A stretch of 64,000 bases of DNA from Pseudomonadota bacterium. GTDB lineage: Archaea; Thermoplasmatota; SW-10-69-26; JACQPN01; JAJPHT01. This document shows positions 41,709 to 50,644 of this stretch, piece after piece; the first letter of the stretch is position 1; each line of letters begins with the position of its first letter. The stretch is taken from positions 1 through 64,000 of the forward strand of contig JAJPHT010000014.1 of the NCBI GenBank assembly GCA_021325135.1. The letters run 5' to 3'. The translations under genes were made by a program, and so were the position numbers. The notes beneath the pieces are model-generated. The model saw only the letters and a list, made by a program, of their open reading frames with translations. It made no database searches and was not told where the DNA came from.

Positions 41709-42854
41709 GGGCAGCCCCAGGCTCCGCGCGATCACGAGCTGCTGGATCTCGCTCGTGCCCTCGTAGATCGTCGTGATCTTGGCGTCGCGCATGTAGCGCT
41801 CCACGGGGTAGTCCGTGGTGTAGCCGTTGCCGCCGTGGATCTGCACGGCCTCGATGGTGGCCCACTGGGCAAGCTCAGTGGCGAACCACTTGGCCTGCGC
41901 GGCCTCCTTGGTGCAGGGCAGGCCGCGGTCCTTCAGCTCCGCGGCGCGCAGGATCATCATGCGGGCGGCCTCGATGCGCGTCGCCATGTCGGCGAGCTTC
42001 CACTGCACGGCCTGGAAGGAGCCGATGGGGCGGCCGAACTGCTCGCGCTCCTTGGCGTAGCGCACGGAGGCCTCGTAGGCCGCGCGCGCGATGCCCAGCC
42101 CTTGCGCGCCGATGCCGATGCGCGAGGGGTCCAGCGCCTTCATGGCGAGCTTGAAGCCGTCCCCCTCCGCGCCGATGCGCGCGCTCTCGGGAATCCAAGC
42201 GTCCTCCAGGTGGAAGGTGGAGGTGACGCTGCCGCGGATGCCCATCTTGTGCTCCTTCGCGCCGAGGTTGAACCCCTTGGGGAAGGGCGCCGTGAGCAGG
42301 AAGCACGAGAGCCCCTTGTTGCCGGCCTTGGGGTCGGTGCGCGCCATGAGGATGACGTGCCCCGCCTCGTGGCCGTTGGTGACCCAGATCTTGGTCCCGT
42401 TGAGCTTGTAGCCGTCCCCCTCGCGGACGGCGGTGGTCTGGAGCCCTCCGGGGTCGCTGCCCGCGCTGGGCTCCGAGAGGGAGAAGCACCCGATGCGCTC
42501 GCCGCTGGCGAGCTTGGGGAACGCGTCGGCCTTCTGCGCGTCCGAGCCCTTCTCCAGCAGCGGGTAGACCGCGACGCTGGTGTGGACGCCGTAGGTCACG
42601 GCCACGCTGGCGTCCCAGTAGCCAAGCTCCTCCATGATGAGCGCGTGCGTGCGCACGGGGAGGTTCGTGCCGCCGTACTCCTCGGGGATGTTGGGCCCCA
42701 GGAGGCCGAGGTCGGCCATCTTGCGCATCTCCTCGCGGGGGAAGATGCGCTTCTCGTCGCGCTCCTTCGCCTTGGGGCCAAGCTCGCGCTCGCCGAACTC
42801 GCGCACCGTCTTGAGGATGAGGCGCTCGTCCTCGGAGAGGTCGAAGCTGGGCAT
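41700..42854 (-). CDS. Acyl-CoA dehydrogenase of the carboxylase operon
   Basis: 384 aa. [12 protein letters not shown] and IWVTNG flavin motifs, [18 protein letters not shown], and catalytic Glu365 in IYEGTSE. The ATG overlaps the stop of the BCCP gene (ATGA), so it is translationally coupled to the biotin-dependent carboxylase subunits. In leucine or odd-chain/branched fatty acid breakdown an acyl-CoA dehydrogenase and a carboxylase act in succession, which would fit, but the substrate is not shown by sequence. Confidence 0.9.
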   Translation of the reverse strand: MPSFDLSEDERLILKTVREFGERELGPKAKERDEKRIFPREEMRKMADLGLLGPNIPEEYGGTNLPVRTHALIMEELGYWDASVAVTYGVHTSVAVYPLLEKGSDAQKADAFPKLASGERIGCFSLSEPSAGSDPGGLQTTAVREGDGYKLNGTKIWVTNGHEAGHVILMARTDPKAGNKGLSCFLLTAPFPKGFNLGAKEHKMGIRGSVTSTFHLEDAWIPESARIGAEGDGFKLAMKALDPSRIGIGAQGLGIARAAYEASVRYAKEREQFGRPIGSFQAVQWKLADMATRIEAARMMILRAAELKDRGLPCTKEAAQAKWFATELAQWATIEAVQIHGGNGYTTDYPVERYMRDAKITTIYEGTSEIQQLVIARSLGLPSS

Positions 42855-43318
42855 CACTCGATCTCCACGAGCACGTCCTTGCCCTCGACGTTCTGCCCGG
42901 GCTTGACGTGGACCTTCTTGACGACGCCCGCCGCGGGCGCGGGGATCTCGTTCTGCATCTTCATGGCCTCCAGGATGAGGAGCACCTGCCCCTGCTGGAC
43001 CTCCTGGCCCTCCTGCACGGCGACGTTCACGATCTTGCCGGGCATGGGGGGGCGGACCCTGGCGCCGCGCGCGCCGCCCTTCTCGCCGGCCGCGCCGGCG
43101 CGGAGGTCCGCGATGCGGAAGGCCACGTGCATGCCGTTGATCTCGGCCTTGCTCTCGCCGAGCTTCACCTGGAAGGGCTTGCCGCCCAGCGTGACGACGC
43201 CGCCTTCGCCCAGCTTGGCCTCGAAGGGGGTGCCGCCCACGTCGATCTTCACGACGTCGCCCTCGCGCTGGAGCACGCATTCGTACTCCTCGCCCTCGAT
43301 CTCGATGAGGACGCGCAC
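42854..43318 (-). CDS. Biotin carboxyl carrier protein of an acyl-CoA carboxylase
   Basis: 154 aa. An N-terminal region of about 75 residues rich in beta strands, a basic Gly/Ala/Arg linker, then a biotinyl domain with EAMKM, the biotinylated Lys being residue 120. It shuttles carboxyl groups from the biotin carboxylase encoded just upstream (gap 2 bp) to a carboxyltransferase that is not in this window. The N-terminal region resembles the BT-type domains that hold such carriers to their partner subunits. Confidence 0.88.
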   Translation of the reverse strand: MRVLIEIEGEEYECVLQREGDVVKIDVGGTPFEAKLGEGGVVTLGGKPFQVKLGESKAEINGMHVAFRIADLRAGAAGEKGGARGARVRPPMPGKIVNVAVQEGQEVQQGQVLLILEAMKMQNEIPAPAAGVVKKVHVKPGQNVEGKDVLVEIE

Positions 43319-43320
43319 GC

Positions 43321-44850
43321 TCAGACCCTCCTGTGGGGCATGGCCCAGGCGGGGGTCTGCGCCTCGGGGCCCGCAAGCGGCTTGGGCGCGGTCTGGCGGT
43401 GGTGGACGCCGCGGATGCCGCCGCCGGGGGCGCGCGTCAGCGCGGCCACGAGGGCGGCGGCGCGCTCGGCGCGGGCGCGGGCCGCGGCGCGCGCCTCCTC
43501 GTCCAGGGCCTCCATGAGCTTCTCGCGTCCGATGAAGCCCGTGTTGAGGTCGCCGGCCTGGAACGCCTTGTTGCGCAGCACCATGCGGTGGAAGGGGACG
43601 TTGGTCTTGAGGTCGCCCTCGATGACGAGCTCGTCGAGCGCGCGCTGCATGCGCTCGATGTCGTCGTGCCGCGTCTCGGCGGTGGTGATGAGCTTCATCA
43701 CCATGCTATCATACGTGGAGGGGATAGTGAAGCCCTCCTCGATGCCGTCGTCCACGCGCACGCCGGGGCCCGCGGGGCGGCGCAGCCGCTTCACCAGGCC
43801 GGGCGCGGGCGCGAACTGGTTGTACGCGTCCTCCGCGTTGATGCGAAGCTCCAGCGCGTGGCCGCGCAGCTTCACGTCGGACTGCTTGATGGTGAGCTTC
43901 TCGCCCGAGGCGACGCGCAGCTGCCACTTCACGAGGTCGACGCCCGTGACCAGCTCCGTCACCGGGTGCTCCACCTGGAGGCGCGTGTTCATCTCCATGA
44001 AGTAGAACTGGCCGTCCTTGTAGAGGAACTCCATGGTGCCGGCCGCGGAGTAGCCGACGCTCTTGGCCAGCGCGACGCAGCGCTCGCCGATCTCGTGGCG
44101 CTGCTCGGGCGTGATGGCGGGGGAGGGGCTCTCCTCCAGGAGCTTCTGGTTGCGGCGCTGGATGCTGCATTCGCGCTCGCCCAGGTAGACGACGTGCCCG
44201 TGCTCGTCGCCCAGAATCTGGAACTCGATGTGGCGCGGGTCGGTCACGAACTTCTCGATGAAGACCTCGTCCGAGCCGAAGGCGCTGGCGGCCTGCGCGC
44301 TGGCGTCGCGCACGGCCTTCTCCAGCTCCTCCATGGTGTGGACGACGCGCATGCCCATGCCGCCGCCGCCGTGGACGGCCTTCACGATGACGGGCAGGCC
44401 GATCTTCTCGACGACCTTGCGCGCGTCGCCGGGGTGGACCGCGCCGTCGGACGCGGGGGCCACGGGCACGCCTGCCTTGATGGCGTTGCGCTTCGCGCTG
44501 ACCTTGTCGCCCATGGCGTCCATGGCCTTCGAGTTGGGGCCGATGAACTTGACGCCGGCCTTCTCGCACATGCGCACGAAGTCGCTCTTCTCCGAGAGGA
44601 AGCCGTAGCCGGGGTGGATGCCGTCGGCTCCGGTGTCCTTGGCCGCCTTGAGGATCTTCTCCTTGACGAGGTAGCTCTGGAGCGAGGGCGCGGGGCCCAG
44701 GAGCACGGCCTCGTCGGCCATCTTCACGTGGGGCGCGCGGGCGTCGGCCTCGGAGTAGACGGCGACCGTGCCGATGCCCATCTCCTTGCAGGCCCGGAAG
44801 ACGCGCACCGCGATCTCGCCGCGGTTCGCCACGAGGACCTTCTCGAACAT
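43321..44850 (-). CDS. Biotin carboxylase subunit of acyl-CoA carboxylase
   Basis: 509 aa ATP-grasp enzyme that carboxylates biotin with bicarbonate and [23 protein letters not shown] start, [16 protein letters not shown]-binding [26 protein letters not shown] and [13 protein letters not shown] are all standard. About 50 extra residues at the C-terminus (Ala/Arg-rich, ending [16 protein letters not shown] and beyond) are not part of the usual 450-residue fold. Heads an operon with BCCP and an acyl-CoA dehydrogenase. Likely propionyl-, acetyl- or methylcrotonyl-CoA carboxylase. Confidence 0.92.
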   Translation of the reverse strand: MFEKVLVANRGEIAVRVFRACKEMGIGTVAVYSEADARAPHVKMADEAVLLGPAPSLQSYLVKEKILKAAKDTGADGIHPGYGFLSEKSDFVRMCEKAGVKFIGPNSKAMDAMGDKVSAKRNAIKAGVPVAPASDGAVHPGDARKVVEKIGLPVIVKAVHGGGGMGMRVVHTMEELEKAVRDASAQAASAFGSDEVFIEKFVTDPRHIEFQILGDEHGHVVYLGERECSIQRRNQKLLEESPSPAITPEQRHEIGERCVALAKSVGYSAAGTMEFLYKDGQFYFMEMNTRLQVEHPVTELVTGVDLVKWQLRVASGEKLTIKQSDVKLRGHALELRINAEDAYNQFAPAPGLVKRLRRPAGPGVRVDDGIEEGFTIPSTYDSMVMKLITTAETRHDDIERMQRALDELVIEGDLKTNVPFHRMVLRNKAFQAGDLNTGFIGREKLMEALDEEARAAARARAERAAALVAALTRAPGGGIRGVHHRQTAPKPLAGPEAQTPAWAMPHRRV

Positions 44851-44876
44851 GACGTCGCGCGGAACCTTGGGGTGGG

Positions 44877-44885
44877 GGATAAACG
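44877..44885 (-). promoter_or_regulatory. TATA box of the carboxylase operon
   Basis: CGTTTATCC on the minus strand, 27 nt before the ATG at 44850. Confidence 0.5.
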
Positions 44886-44887
44886 TT

Positions 44888-44964
44888 GGGGGCTCCCGCG
44901 GAGGGGCGGACGTGAGCCCAGGAGCGAGACGCAAGGCGAGTGGGCCCCGACGAACGGAGCCCCC
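44888..44964. other. 77-nt segment closed by a 9-bp inverted repeat
   Basis: GGGGGCTCC (44888-44896) and GGAGCCCCC (44956-44964) bound a GC-rich stretch in the divergent intergenic region upstream of the carboxylase operon. Could be an RNA structure or a regulator site. It lacks the T-loop and D-loop signatures of a tRNA on either strand. Confidence 0.3.
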
Positions 44965-45015
44965 GGCGATCCCCGAAACCCTCATCAACGGGGTCCCCTT
45001 CTGCGCCGCATCCCC

Positions 45016-45384
45016 ATGGCCAAGTCCAAGCGCGAAGAGGCCGCAGAAGCCAAGGACGACGGCTACGAGTTCAAGCTCCCCGACTTCGACGAGAAAGCTT
45101 TCGTGCGTCGCGAGGTGCTGGGCGCCCGGGCGTCGTTCATCGCGCTGGGCATCGGCGCCGGGGGCGGGGCGCTGGCCGCGCTCCTCTGGTTCGTCCTGCC
45201 CCAATCCCTCTGGTACGTCGGCTGGCTGCCCATCCTCGCGGCGTCGCTGGGCCTGCGCAAGGTGCTCCAGGCCATGGGCTACCCGGAGGACCTGACCTCG
45301 CTGCGCGCCGCCTTCGGCTCCATGACCATGGTCTTCTTCACGGGCCTCGCGGTCTGGATCCTGGGCGTCAACCTCCCCCTCTGA
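45016..45384 (+). CDS. Membrane protein with charged N-terminus
   Basis: 122 aa: a charged cytoplasmic head (residues 1-35, KREEAAEAKDDGYEFKLPDF), then three hydrophobic segments (about 38-58, 64-80, 100-118). It precedes a zinc-ribbon membrane protein by 7 bp. Seems lineage-specific; no function suggested. Confidence 0.65.
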   Translation: MAKSKREEAAEAKDDGYEFKLPDFDEKAFVRREVLGARASFIALGIGAGGGALAALLWFVLPQSLWYVGWLPILAASLGLRKVLQAMGYPEDLTSLRAAFGSMTMVFFTGLAVWILGVNLPL

Positions 45385-45391
45385 GGTGCGC

Positions 45392-45886
45392 ATGGACGAG
45401 ACGCGGCGCCGGACGCTCTCCCTGGCCATCCTGGCCGCGGCCGCGCTCCTCCTCGTCGCGGGCGTCGCGGTCTACCTCGTGCGCGGCGCGGAGGCCCGCT
45501 CGGCCTACCTGGCCCTCGTCGTGGTGCTGCTCCTCCTGGGCCTCGCGCAGGCGTACCTCCTCTTCGCGAAGCGCGTCGCGCAGGCCATGGCGCCCAAGGA
45601 GGAGTACCTCCTGGCCGACGAGTCGCCGGTCCTGGAGGAGGACGTCTACGACGTGAAGTGCGGAAGCTGCGGCACCGAGTTCCGCGTCCCCGACACGCTC
45701 CAGCGCCCCCTCCTCGCCCACTGCCCGGTCTGCGGCGCCGAGGGGATCGTCCCCCTGCGGAGGCCCGCCAAGGAGGTCCGCCTCCGCTGCCCCCGCTGCC
45801 AGAGGGTGAACGCGGTCGCGGACGACGGCTCCCGGCCCCTCCGGGCGCGGTGCGCTGGCTGCTCTGCCATGCTGGCCGTGCGCTGA
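45392..45886 (+). CDS. Two-TM protein with two cytoplasmic zinc ribbons
   Basis: 164 aa from the ATG at 45392, with GAGGTG 4-9 bp upstream as ribosome-binding site (a GTG at 45386 is also in frame). Two membrane helices (about 10-30 and 36-58), then two four-Cys knuckles: CGSCGTEFRV with CPVCGAEG (about 89-117) and CPRCQRVN with CAGCSA (about 133-160). Such ribbons bind nucleic acid or protein at the membrane face. Likely coupled to the preceding gene. Confidence 0.7.
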   Translation: MDETRRRTLSLAILAAAALLLVAGVAVYLVRGAEARSAYLALVVVLLLLGLAQAYLLFAKRVAQAMAPKEEYLLADESPVLEEDVYDVKCGSCGTEFRVPDTLQRPLLAHCPVCGAEGIVPLRRPAKEVRLRCPRCQRVNAVADDGSRPLRARCAGCSAMLAVR

Positions 45887-45955
45887 AGCCACCCATCAAC
45901 GCCAGGATCAACGGGTGATCCACAAATTCGCGCTGTTGTCCTGCGGGGCTGTGGC

Positions 45956-45967
45956 AAATCCTTATCC
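45956..45967 (+). promoter_or_regulatory. TATA box of the HTH_45-like gene
   Basis: AAATCCTTATCC, 37 nt before the ATG at 46004. Similar boxes (AATCCTTATG) precede the surface protein at 47315. Confidence 0.5.
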
Positions 45968-46003
45968 TCGCACGTTCGTTGGAGCGTTCTAGAGCGGAAC
46001 TCT

Positions 46004-46291
46004 ATGCTGGGAGGGAAGCGGAGCGACGTGGCCATCACGCTGGACATCCTGCGCCTCGTCCGGAAGGGCGAGAAGAAGACGCGGATCATGTACGGCGCGA
46101 ACCTCTCCTACGAGATGCTGACCCGCTACCTGGACTTCCTCACGGAGCGCGCCTTCATCCAGGCCGACGCGGCCACCGGCGCCTTCCGCGTCACCGACCG
46201 CGGGGCCTCCCTCATGGCCGACCTGGAGCGCGTCCACCGCCACTTCGAGCCCGCCGAGCGCGGGGACGCCGTCCTCAACGTCCGCATGTAG
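46004..46291 (+). CDS. Archaeal winged-helix protein (HTH_45-like)
   Basis: 95 aa single winged helix of the type common in Thermoplasmata and methanogens: SDVAITLDILRLVRKGEKKT, RIMYGANLSYEMLTRYLDFL and the wing ATGAFRVTDRGASLMADL. Probably a DNA-binding regulator; it directly precedes a CPBP membrane protease and may control it or the surface genes downstream. Confidence 0.75.
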   Translation: MLGGKRSDVAITLDILRLVRKGEKKTRIMYGANLSYEMLTRYLDFLTERAFIQADAATGAFRVTDRGASLMADLERVHRHFEPAERGDAVLNVRM

Positions 46292-46326
46292 GCCTGGCGA
46301 ACGCGCGTACAACGCCTGAGATAAGC

Positions 46327-47253
46327 ATGCCCACCCAGACCGGCGACGGGAATCGCGTGGGCGCCTCGACCCAGTTCCACGTCGTCGACAGCAAGGACCA
46401 CAGGCCGCTCTCCCCCATGGCCGTCCTGGGCCGCGGCACCGCCCCCACGCTGGAGGGGCGCCTGGCGCGCACGCCCTTCGCCCGCACCTGGCCCACCATG
46501 GCGGCCCTCTTCGCGGTCATCCTCGTGGGCGAGGTCTCGCAGGTCATCCCCTTCCTGGGCGCGCGCTGGGCCGTCGTGTTCCACGGCCTCGCCCTCGTCC
46601 TCCTGGGCACGCACGCCCCCCTGGTGCGGCGCCTCAACGCGCCCCTCGCGCGCCTCGAGGTGGCCATGCTCCCGGTGCCCCTCATCCGCATCGTCTCCCT
46701 CACGAGCCCGCTGGCCACCTTCTCGTACATCCAGTGGTTCTCCATCCTCGCGGTGATCCTGTACGCAGGCATCGTCGCCTCCATCCGCCTGCTGAAGCCC
46801 CAGATGGCCAGCATCGGCCTCCGGCTCCCCGAGAAGAAGCACATCCCCATCGAGGTGGGCATCGCCCTCTTCGGCTTCGTCCTGGGCTACACCGAGTGGC
46901 ACATCCTCAAGCCCGGCTCCCTGGTGCCCAGCCTCAGCCTGCGCAGCCTCGCCGCGCCCATCGTCATCCTCTTCGTCTCCACCGGGCTCCTGGAGGAGCT
47001 TCTCTTCCGCGGCCTCCTCCAGCGCTACGCCGGCCAGGCCGTGGGCGCCCTCCCGGGCATCCTCTTCGTGAGCCTCCTCTTCGCCGTCCTCCACACGGGC
47101 TGGGAGAGCTGGCTGGACGTCCTCTTCGTGGGCTCCGTCGGCCTGGGGTACAGCCTCATCGTCCGCAAGACGGGAAGCCTCCTGGGTGTCTCCATCAGCC
47201 ACGGCATCACCAACGCCATGCTGTTCCTCATCATGCCGACCCTGCGGTTCTGA
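46327..47253 (+). CDS. CPBP-family intramembrane metalloprotease (CAAX protease-like)
   Basis: 308 aa with about eight membrane helices. The CPBP motifs are EELLFRGLLQR (motif 1, near 222), LHTGW (motif 2) and SHGITNAM (motif 3). These proteins cut within membranes or process exported peptides. A cytoplasmic head of about 55 residues precedes the first helix. Lies between a wHTH gene and a PGF-pre-PGF surface protein; a role in envelope protein processing is possible. A half-site of the palindrome at 41005 lies just upstream. Confidence 0.8.
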   Translation: MPTQTGDGNRVGASTQFHVVDSKDHRPLSPMAVLGRGTAPTLEGRLARTPFARTWPTMAALFAVILVGEVSQVIPFLGARWAVVFHGLALVLLGTHAPLVRRLNAPLARLEVAMLPVPLIRIVSLTSPLATFSYIQWFSILAVILYAGIVASIRLLKPQMASIGLRLPEKKHIPIEVGIALFGFVLGYTEWHILKPGSLVPSLSLRSLAAPIVILFVSTGLLEELLFRGLLQRYAGQAVGALPGILFVSLLFAVLHTGWESWLDVLFVGSVGLGYSLIVRKTGSLLGVSISHGITNAMLFLIMPTLRF

Positions 47254-47266
47254 AGCAGTCCTCCAG

Positions 47267-47276
47267 AATCCTTATG
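47267..47276 (+). promoter_or_regulatory. TATA box of the surface protein gene
   Basis: AATCCTTATG, 38 nt before the ATG at 47315. Confidence 0.5.
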
Positions 47277-47314
47277 ATGGCTGAGTGGGTCGTCGCGCCA
47301 GTAGAGGCTGGAGC

Positions 47315-48640
47315 ATGGCCCCTGTCACCCCCAAGAAGATGACCCTCGCTGCGACGGGCACGGCCCTCCTGGCGTTCCTGCTGATCGTCCCGACCGTCCT
47401 CGTCGCCTCGGGCGCGCTCGGCCAGAACAACCCCCTCTGCGCGGCGACGGGCTACTGCGCCACGGTCCCCTCCTCCACCGGGAGCACGGGCGCCATCACC
47501 GCCGGTGGCGGCGTCGGCAACCTCGCCGCCGGCCAGTCGGCCACCATCGTCATCGGCCAGCCCACCTCCGCGCCCCTGGAAACCGCGTCGGTCATCCCCG
47601 ACTCGGTCATCAACAACCTCATCTCCAGCCCGGCCACGCTCACCGCGACGCTCAACGACCCCGCCCAGCTCCAGCAGCTCGCGACCGCGCCCGCCGCGCT
47701 CCAGACCCTCCTGGCCAACGCGGACGCCCGCCAGGCCATCCTCTCCAATGCCGACGCCCTCAACGCCATCCTCGGCTCCGGCCTGGGCGCCAGCGCGGCC
47801 CTCCAGAACGACGCGGTCCGCAGCGCCGTCGTGAGCCAGCTGGGCTCCAACGCGCAGCTCACCGCCACCGTCGCCTCCAACCCCGCGGCCCTCACCTCCC
47901 TGCTCCAGGACAGCGGCGCCGCCAGCACCCTCATCAACCAGGTGACGACCAACTCCGCCGTCCTCGACGCGCTCTCCCACAACACCGCGGCCGTGGGCGC
48001 CCTGCTCCAGAACGACGCCGCGCGCCAGGCCATCACCTCCAACGCGCAGGTCCTCAACACGATCCTCCAGAACGTCCTCAACGACCAGCACGTCAGCGCG
48101 GTGGACATCACCGCGGGCCAGGCCGGCTCCAACGTGCAGGTCAACGTCAAGGAGTACCTGCCCAACGACCCCACCCAGAGCGCGGTCAACTCCCCCGAGG
48201 GCAGCAGCCTCGCCCACATCACGCTCCAGGTCGCGACCCCCGACGCGGGCGGCGCCACCAGCTTCGCCGCCATGAAGGTGCTGGACATCAGCACGAGCCT
48301 CGGCGCGGGCGGCGTCTCCGCGGCCACGGTGACCTTCAAGGTGACCCAGGCCGAGCTCCTCGCCATGGGCAAGAGCACGGCCGACATCCGCCTGCTCCAC
48401 CAGGTCAACGGCCAGTGGGTCCCCCTGCCCACGACGCTGGTCAGCGGCCCCGACGCCTCGGGCACGTACACCTTCAGCGCCCAGACGCCCAGCTTCTCCT
48501 ACTTCGCCATCGCGGCCGCCCAGCCCGTGCAGAGCACGAGCGCGGGCTTCGCCGGCCTCGGCGTCGCGCTGCTGATCCTCGGCGTCCTCGCCGTGATCGC
48601 CATCGTGGCCGTGCTCGTGATGAAGAAGAAGCAGGCGTAA
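47315..48640 (+). CDS. Repeat-rich surface protein with a PGF-pre-PGF domain and C-terminal anchor
   Basis: 441 aa. N-terminal signal or anchor helix (13-32), then an Ala/Leu/Asn-rich helical repeat region (about 85-255) with recurring units such as LLANADARQAILSNADAL and LLQNDAARQAITSNAQVL. A beta domain follows (about 300-400) ending VTFKVTQAELLAMG, LLHQVNGQWVPLPT and SYFAIAAAQ, the PGF-pre-PGF domain often found just before archaeosortase sorting signals. It ends with SAGFAGLG, a membrane helix and MKKKQ. AGF stands where PGF is expected. Likely a sorted or anchored surface protein. Confidence 0.8.
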   Translation: MAPVTPKKMTLAATGTALLAFLLIVPTVLVASGALGQNNPLCAATGYCATVPSSTGSTGAITAGGGVGNLAAGQSATIVIGQPTSAPLETASVIPDSVINNLISSPATLTATLNDPAQLQQLATAPAALQTLLANADARQAILSNADALNAILGSGLGASAALQNDAVRSAVVSQLGSNAQLTATVASNPAALTSLLQDSGAASTLINQVTTNSAVLDALSHNTAAVGALLQNDAARQAITSNAQVLNTILQNVLNDQHVSAVDITAGQAGSNVQVNVKEYLPNDPTQSAVNSPEGSSLAHITLQVATPDAGGATSFAAMKVLDISTSLGAGGVSAATVTFKVTQAELLAMGKSTADIRLLHQVNGQWVPLPTTLVSGPDASGTYTFSAQTPSFSYFAIAAAQPVQSTSAGFAGLGVALLILGVLAVIAIVAVLVMKKKQA

Positions 48641-48691
48641 GCCGAACGCTTCCCGGGCGCGGTCGCCGCGCCCGCTCTTCTCCTTCTCCCA

Positions 48692-48733
48692 GGCTCCTTT
48701 TCTGCAACCCCTTTTGGATCCCCAGCGGGAGCC
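48692..48733 (+). terminator. T-rich terminator-like element after the surface protein gene
   Basis: CCTTTTCTGCAACCCCTTTT followed by GGATCCCCAGCGGGAGCC. Two T-runs in a GC-rich region 50 bp after the stop suit archaeal termination. A close relative lies on the opposite strand at 49356-49412, downstream of another envelope gene. Confidence 0.5.
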
Positions 48734-48764
48734 ATGTCGCGTGGGGCTGGAGAGGCAGCGGGGA

Positions 48765-48840
48765 GGCGGCCCGGGTCACGTGACCGGTCACGTGACGCAA
48801 CGCCGCGAGTCACGTGACCGGTCACGTGACCCGGGCCGCC
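48765..48840. repeat. Perfect 32-bp inverted repeat built of nested palindromes
   Basis: Arms 48765-48796 and 48809-48840 are exact reverse complements around a 12-nt centre. Each arm consists of GGCGGCCCGG (or its complement) plus two tandem GTCACGTGAC palindromes joined as one longer palindrome, so four CACGTG cores occur in 56 bp. It lies 52 bp before the wHTH gene at 48893 and downstream of the surface protein terminator. Best read as a multi-site operator. Confidence 0.9.
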
Positions 48841-48892
48841 CGTTGGGTGATTCCCGGAGAAGAGCCAAGTCTTCCTCAACCCTCCATGGCGC

Positions 48893-49273
48893 GTGGACCC
48901 GATCCCCGCCGAAGTCGAGCTTGCCTTCCTTCGCTCCGGCCACCGGAAGCGCAGCGTGATGATGCTCAGTTCGCTGGGCGAGGCGTCCCCCGGCCAGCTG
49001 GCCCGCTCGCTCGGCCTGCCTTGCACTCGCCAGAGGTGGATCATGGAGGGCGACGGGCGCTACTACAGCAAGGACCTCGCTCCGGTCCAGCTTGGCCTCG
49101 CGACGCTCATCGAGGCTCCGCGGCGGCGGAAGTACGTCATCACGCCCTTGGGGCGCAAGATGGCGCGCCGGTTCACGGCGCGAGAGGCGCGGAGGGCCCG
49201 CCGGGCGGCCGCGATCAAGCGATCCGATGAGGCGCACCGGAACGGCGAGCCGACGCCCGTGGAAGAGGGGTGA
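48893..49273 (+). CDS. Winged-helix DNA-binding protein beside the palindromic array
   Basis: 126 aa, GTG start (an ATG at 48884 is out of frame). RKRSVMMLSSLGEASPGQLARSLGL gives a helix-turn-helix, followed by KYVITPLGRKMARRF as the wing and a very basic tail. Its position directly after the palindromic array suggests that it binds there and controls itself or the neighbouring surface genes. Family not assigned. Confidence 0.65.
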   Translation: MDPIPAEVELAFLRSGHRKRSVMMLSSLGEASPGQLARSLGLPCTRQRWIMEGDGRYYSKDLAPVQLGLATLIEAPRRRKYVITPLGRKMARRFTAREARRARRAAAIKRSDEAHRNGEPTPVEEG

Positions 49274-49355
49274 GCGGGCTTGCGCCAGGGTCGCGCGACC
49301 CCGTCCTGTTTCCTGCGCACCTTGGCCCCGACCAAGAAGCTGGGATCGCGACGGC

Positions 49356-49412
49356 GGCTCCCTGGCGCAGCGCCCCCGCTGGGGCTCCAGAAAAGGCTGC
49401 AGAAAAGGGGTT
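49356..49412 (-). terminator. T-rich terminator-like element after the small membrane gene
   Basis: Read on the minus strand: CCCCTTTTCTGCAGCC then TTTTCTGGAGCCCCAGCGGG. Matches the element at 48692-48733 with about 28 of 34 positions identical allowing small gaps, and lies 20 bp after the stop of the gene at 49432-49722. Confidence 0.5.
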
Positions 49413-49431
49413 CTTGTTCTTGGCGCCGGTC

Positions 49432-49722
49432 TCAGAGGACCGAGGCGACCTTCGTGATGACGATCATCGCGAAGATGAACATGAGGGGGATGATGGCGAC
49501 GTTGAGGTTGGCCGCGTAGAAGCGGGCCGCCTTGGCCTTCCAGGTGTGCTGGACGCGGTCCTCGGCGGCGTAGGCCAGGAGGAGCTCCTTGGCGACGAGG
49601 AGGCCGATGAGGAGGAGCGTCGCGAAGACGCCCAGGGCAACGGCCTGCTGCACGGTGATGGCGGCGACGACCGCCGTGGTCGTGGTCGCCGTCGTGGCCG
49701 CAGCGGTGGTCGTGGTCATCAT
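49432..49722 (-). CDS. Two-TM membrane protein with Thr/Ala-rich N-terminus
   Basis: 96 aa. Thr/Ala-rich head (MMTTTTAAATTATTTTA), a first helix (about 27-45), a polar loop (YAAEDRVQHTWKAKAARFYA) and a second helix (about 75-92). A TATA-like AGCTTATCG lies upstream on this strand (about 49758). In the middle of the archaeosortase region; function unknown. Confidence 0.65.
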   Translation of the reverse strand: MMTTTTAAATTATTTTAVVAAITVQQAVALGVFATLLLIGLLVAKELLLAYAAEDRVQHTWKAKAARFYAANLNVAIIPLMFIFAMIVITKVASVL

Positions 49723-49789
49723 GGGGTTCGGGCCTCGGGGGTGGGTATCCTATACGTGCGATAAGCTTTGTGGAGGACAGGACCAGCGC

Positions 49790-50476
49790 TCACGTCCAGC
49801 CCTTCTTGGAGCGGACCACGACGACGCCACCCACCACGAGGGCGCCGAGGCCCAGGAGGGCGAGGGCGGGGAGCTCGGGGAGGGGGACGGTCGCGCTGCT
49901 GGCCGAGGTCGCGCCCAGCGTGCCGGCGGAGGTGAACAGGCCGTTGCTGTTGCTGGAGATGACCTGGATGGCGGGGTAGGAGCCGCGGGGGAAGGCGCCG
50001 TTGACGCCGCTGATGGTGGCGGTGGCGCGCCCGATGTCCAGGCTCGTGCCCGTCCGGGGGAGGGTCTGGCCGCCCACGAGGTTGCGCGACGCGGCGGCGA
50101 CGGTGGTGGGCTGGGACGCCTTGAGGGCGCGGAAGTGCCAGACGTGGGTGACGGGGTCCTGCTCGTAGTCGCCGAAGACGACCTTCACGCTGCCCACGTG
50201 GTTGGCGAAGTAGAGGTCGAAGGCGAAGGCGCCGTTGGTGAAGGCGACGCCGGTGGCGAGGGGGGTGGGGTAGACCCAGGTCACCGCGCCGTTGGCGGGG
50301 AGGTTGACCGCGCCGGAGCCGGCGGTCGCGGCGTTGGCCAGGGCGAGGGTGCCGCCGATGGGGGCCGCCGCGTTGACGGTGGGGGTGAAGGCGTAGCTCT
50401 TCTGGGAGGCCGCGGCGGCGGACGGGGCGAAGCCCGCCAGGAGGGCGAGCGTGATGGCGAGGACGAGGGTGCGCAT
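49790..50476 (-). CDS. Secreted protein with PEF-CTERM-like archaeosortase signal
   Basis: 228 aa from the Met at 50476 in front of a signal peptide (LVLAITLALLAGFAPSAAA). A beta-rich ectodomain of about 175 residues follows. The C-terminus is VPLPELPALALLGLGA, a membrane helix and RSKKG, the tripartite plan of sorting signals. PELPALAL closely resembles the PEF-CTERM pattern (PEFPxxAL) recognised by an archaeosortase. The archaeosortase itself is encoded 500 bp away on the other strand. TATA-like TTGTTATAG at about 50508. Confidence 0.8.
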   Translation of the reverse strand: MRTLVLAITLALLAGFAPSAAAASQKSYAFTPTVNAAAPIGGTLALANAATAGSGAVNLPANGAVTWVYPTPLATGVAFTNGAFAFDLYFANHVGSVKVVFGDYEQDPVTHVWHFRALKASQPTTVAAASRNLVGGQTLPRTGTSLDIGRATATISGVNGAFPRGSYPAIQVISSNSNGLFTSAGTLGATSASSATVPLPELPALALLGLGALVVGGVVVVRSKKGWT

Positions 50477-50644
50477 GGGACTCCCTGGACGTGAGTCACC
50501 CCGCGGACCGCTATAACAAACCCAGGAAGGCGGCATCTAGAGGTGTCCTCCATGTGGACCGATTCCAGATAGTCGATCACCAAAAGGACCATAGGGGGCG
50601 ATACGGTCGATGGGGCCTTTGGCTGTGCCATCGAGGCTGTCCCG

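Noticed and set aside
44888..44964. 77-nt segment closed by a 9-bp repeat, the size of a tRNA
   Set aside because: Neither strand has a T-loop, D-loop or a plausible anticodon arm, so it is reported only as a structured segment.
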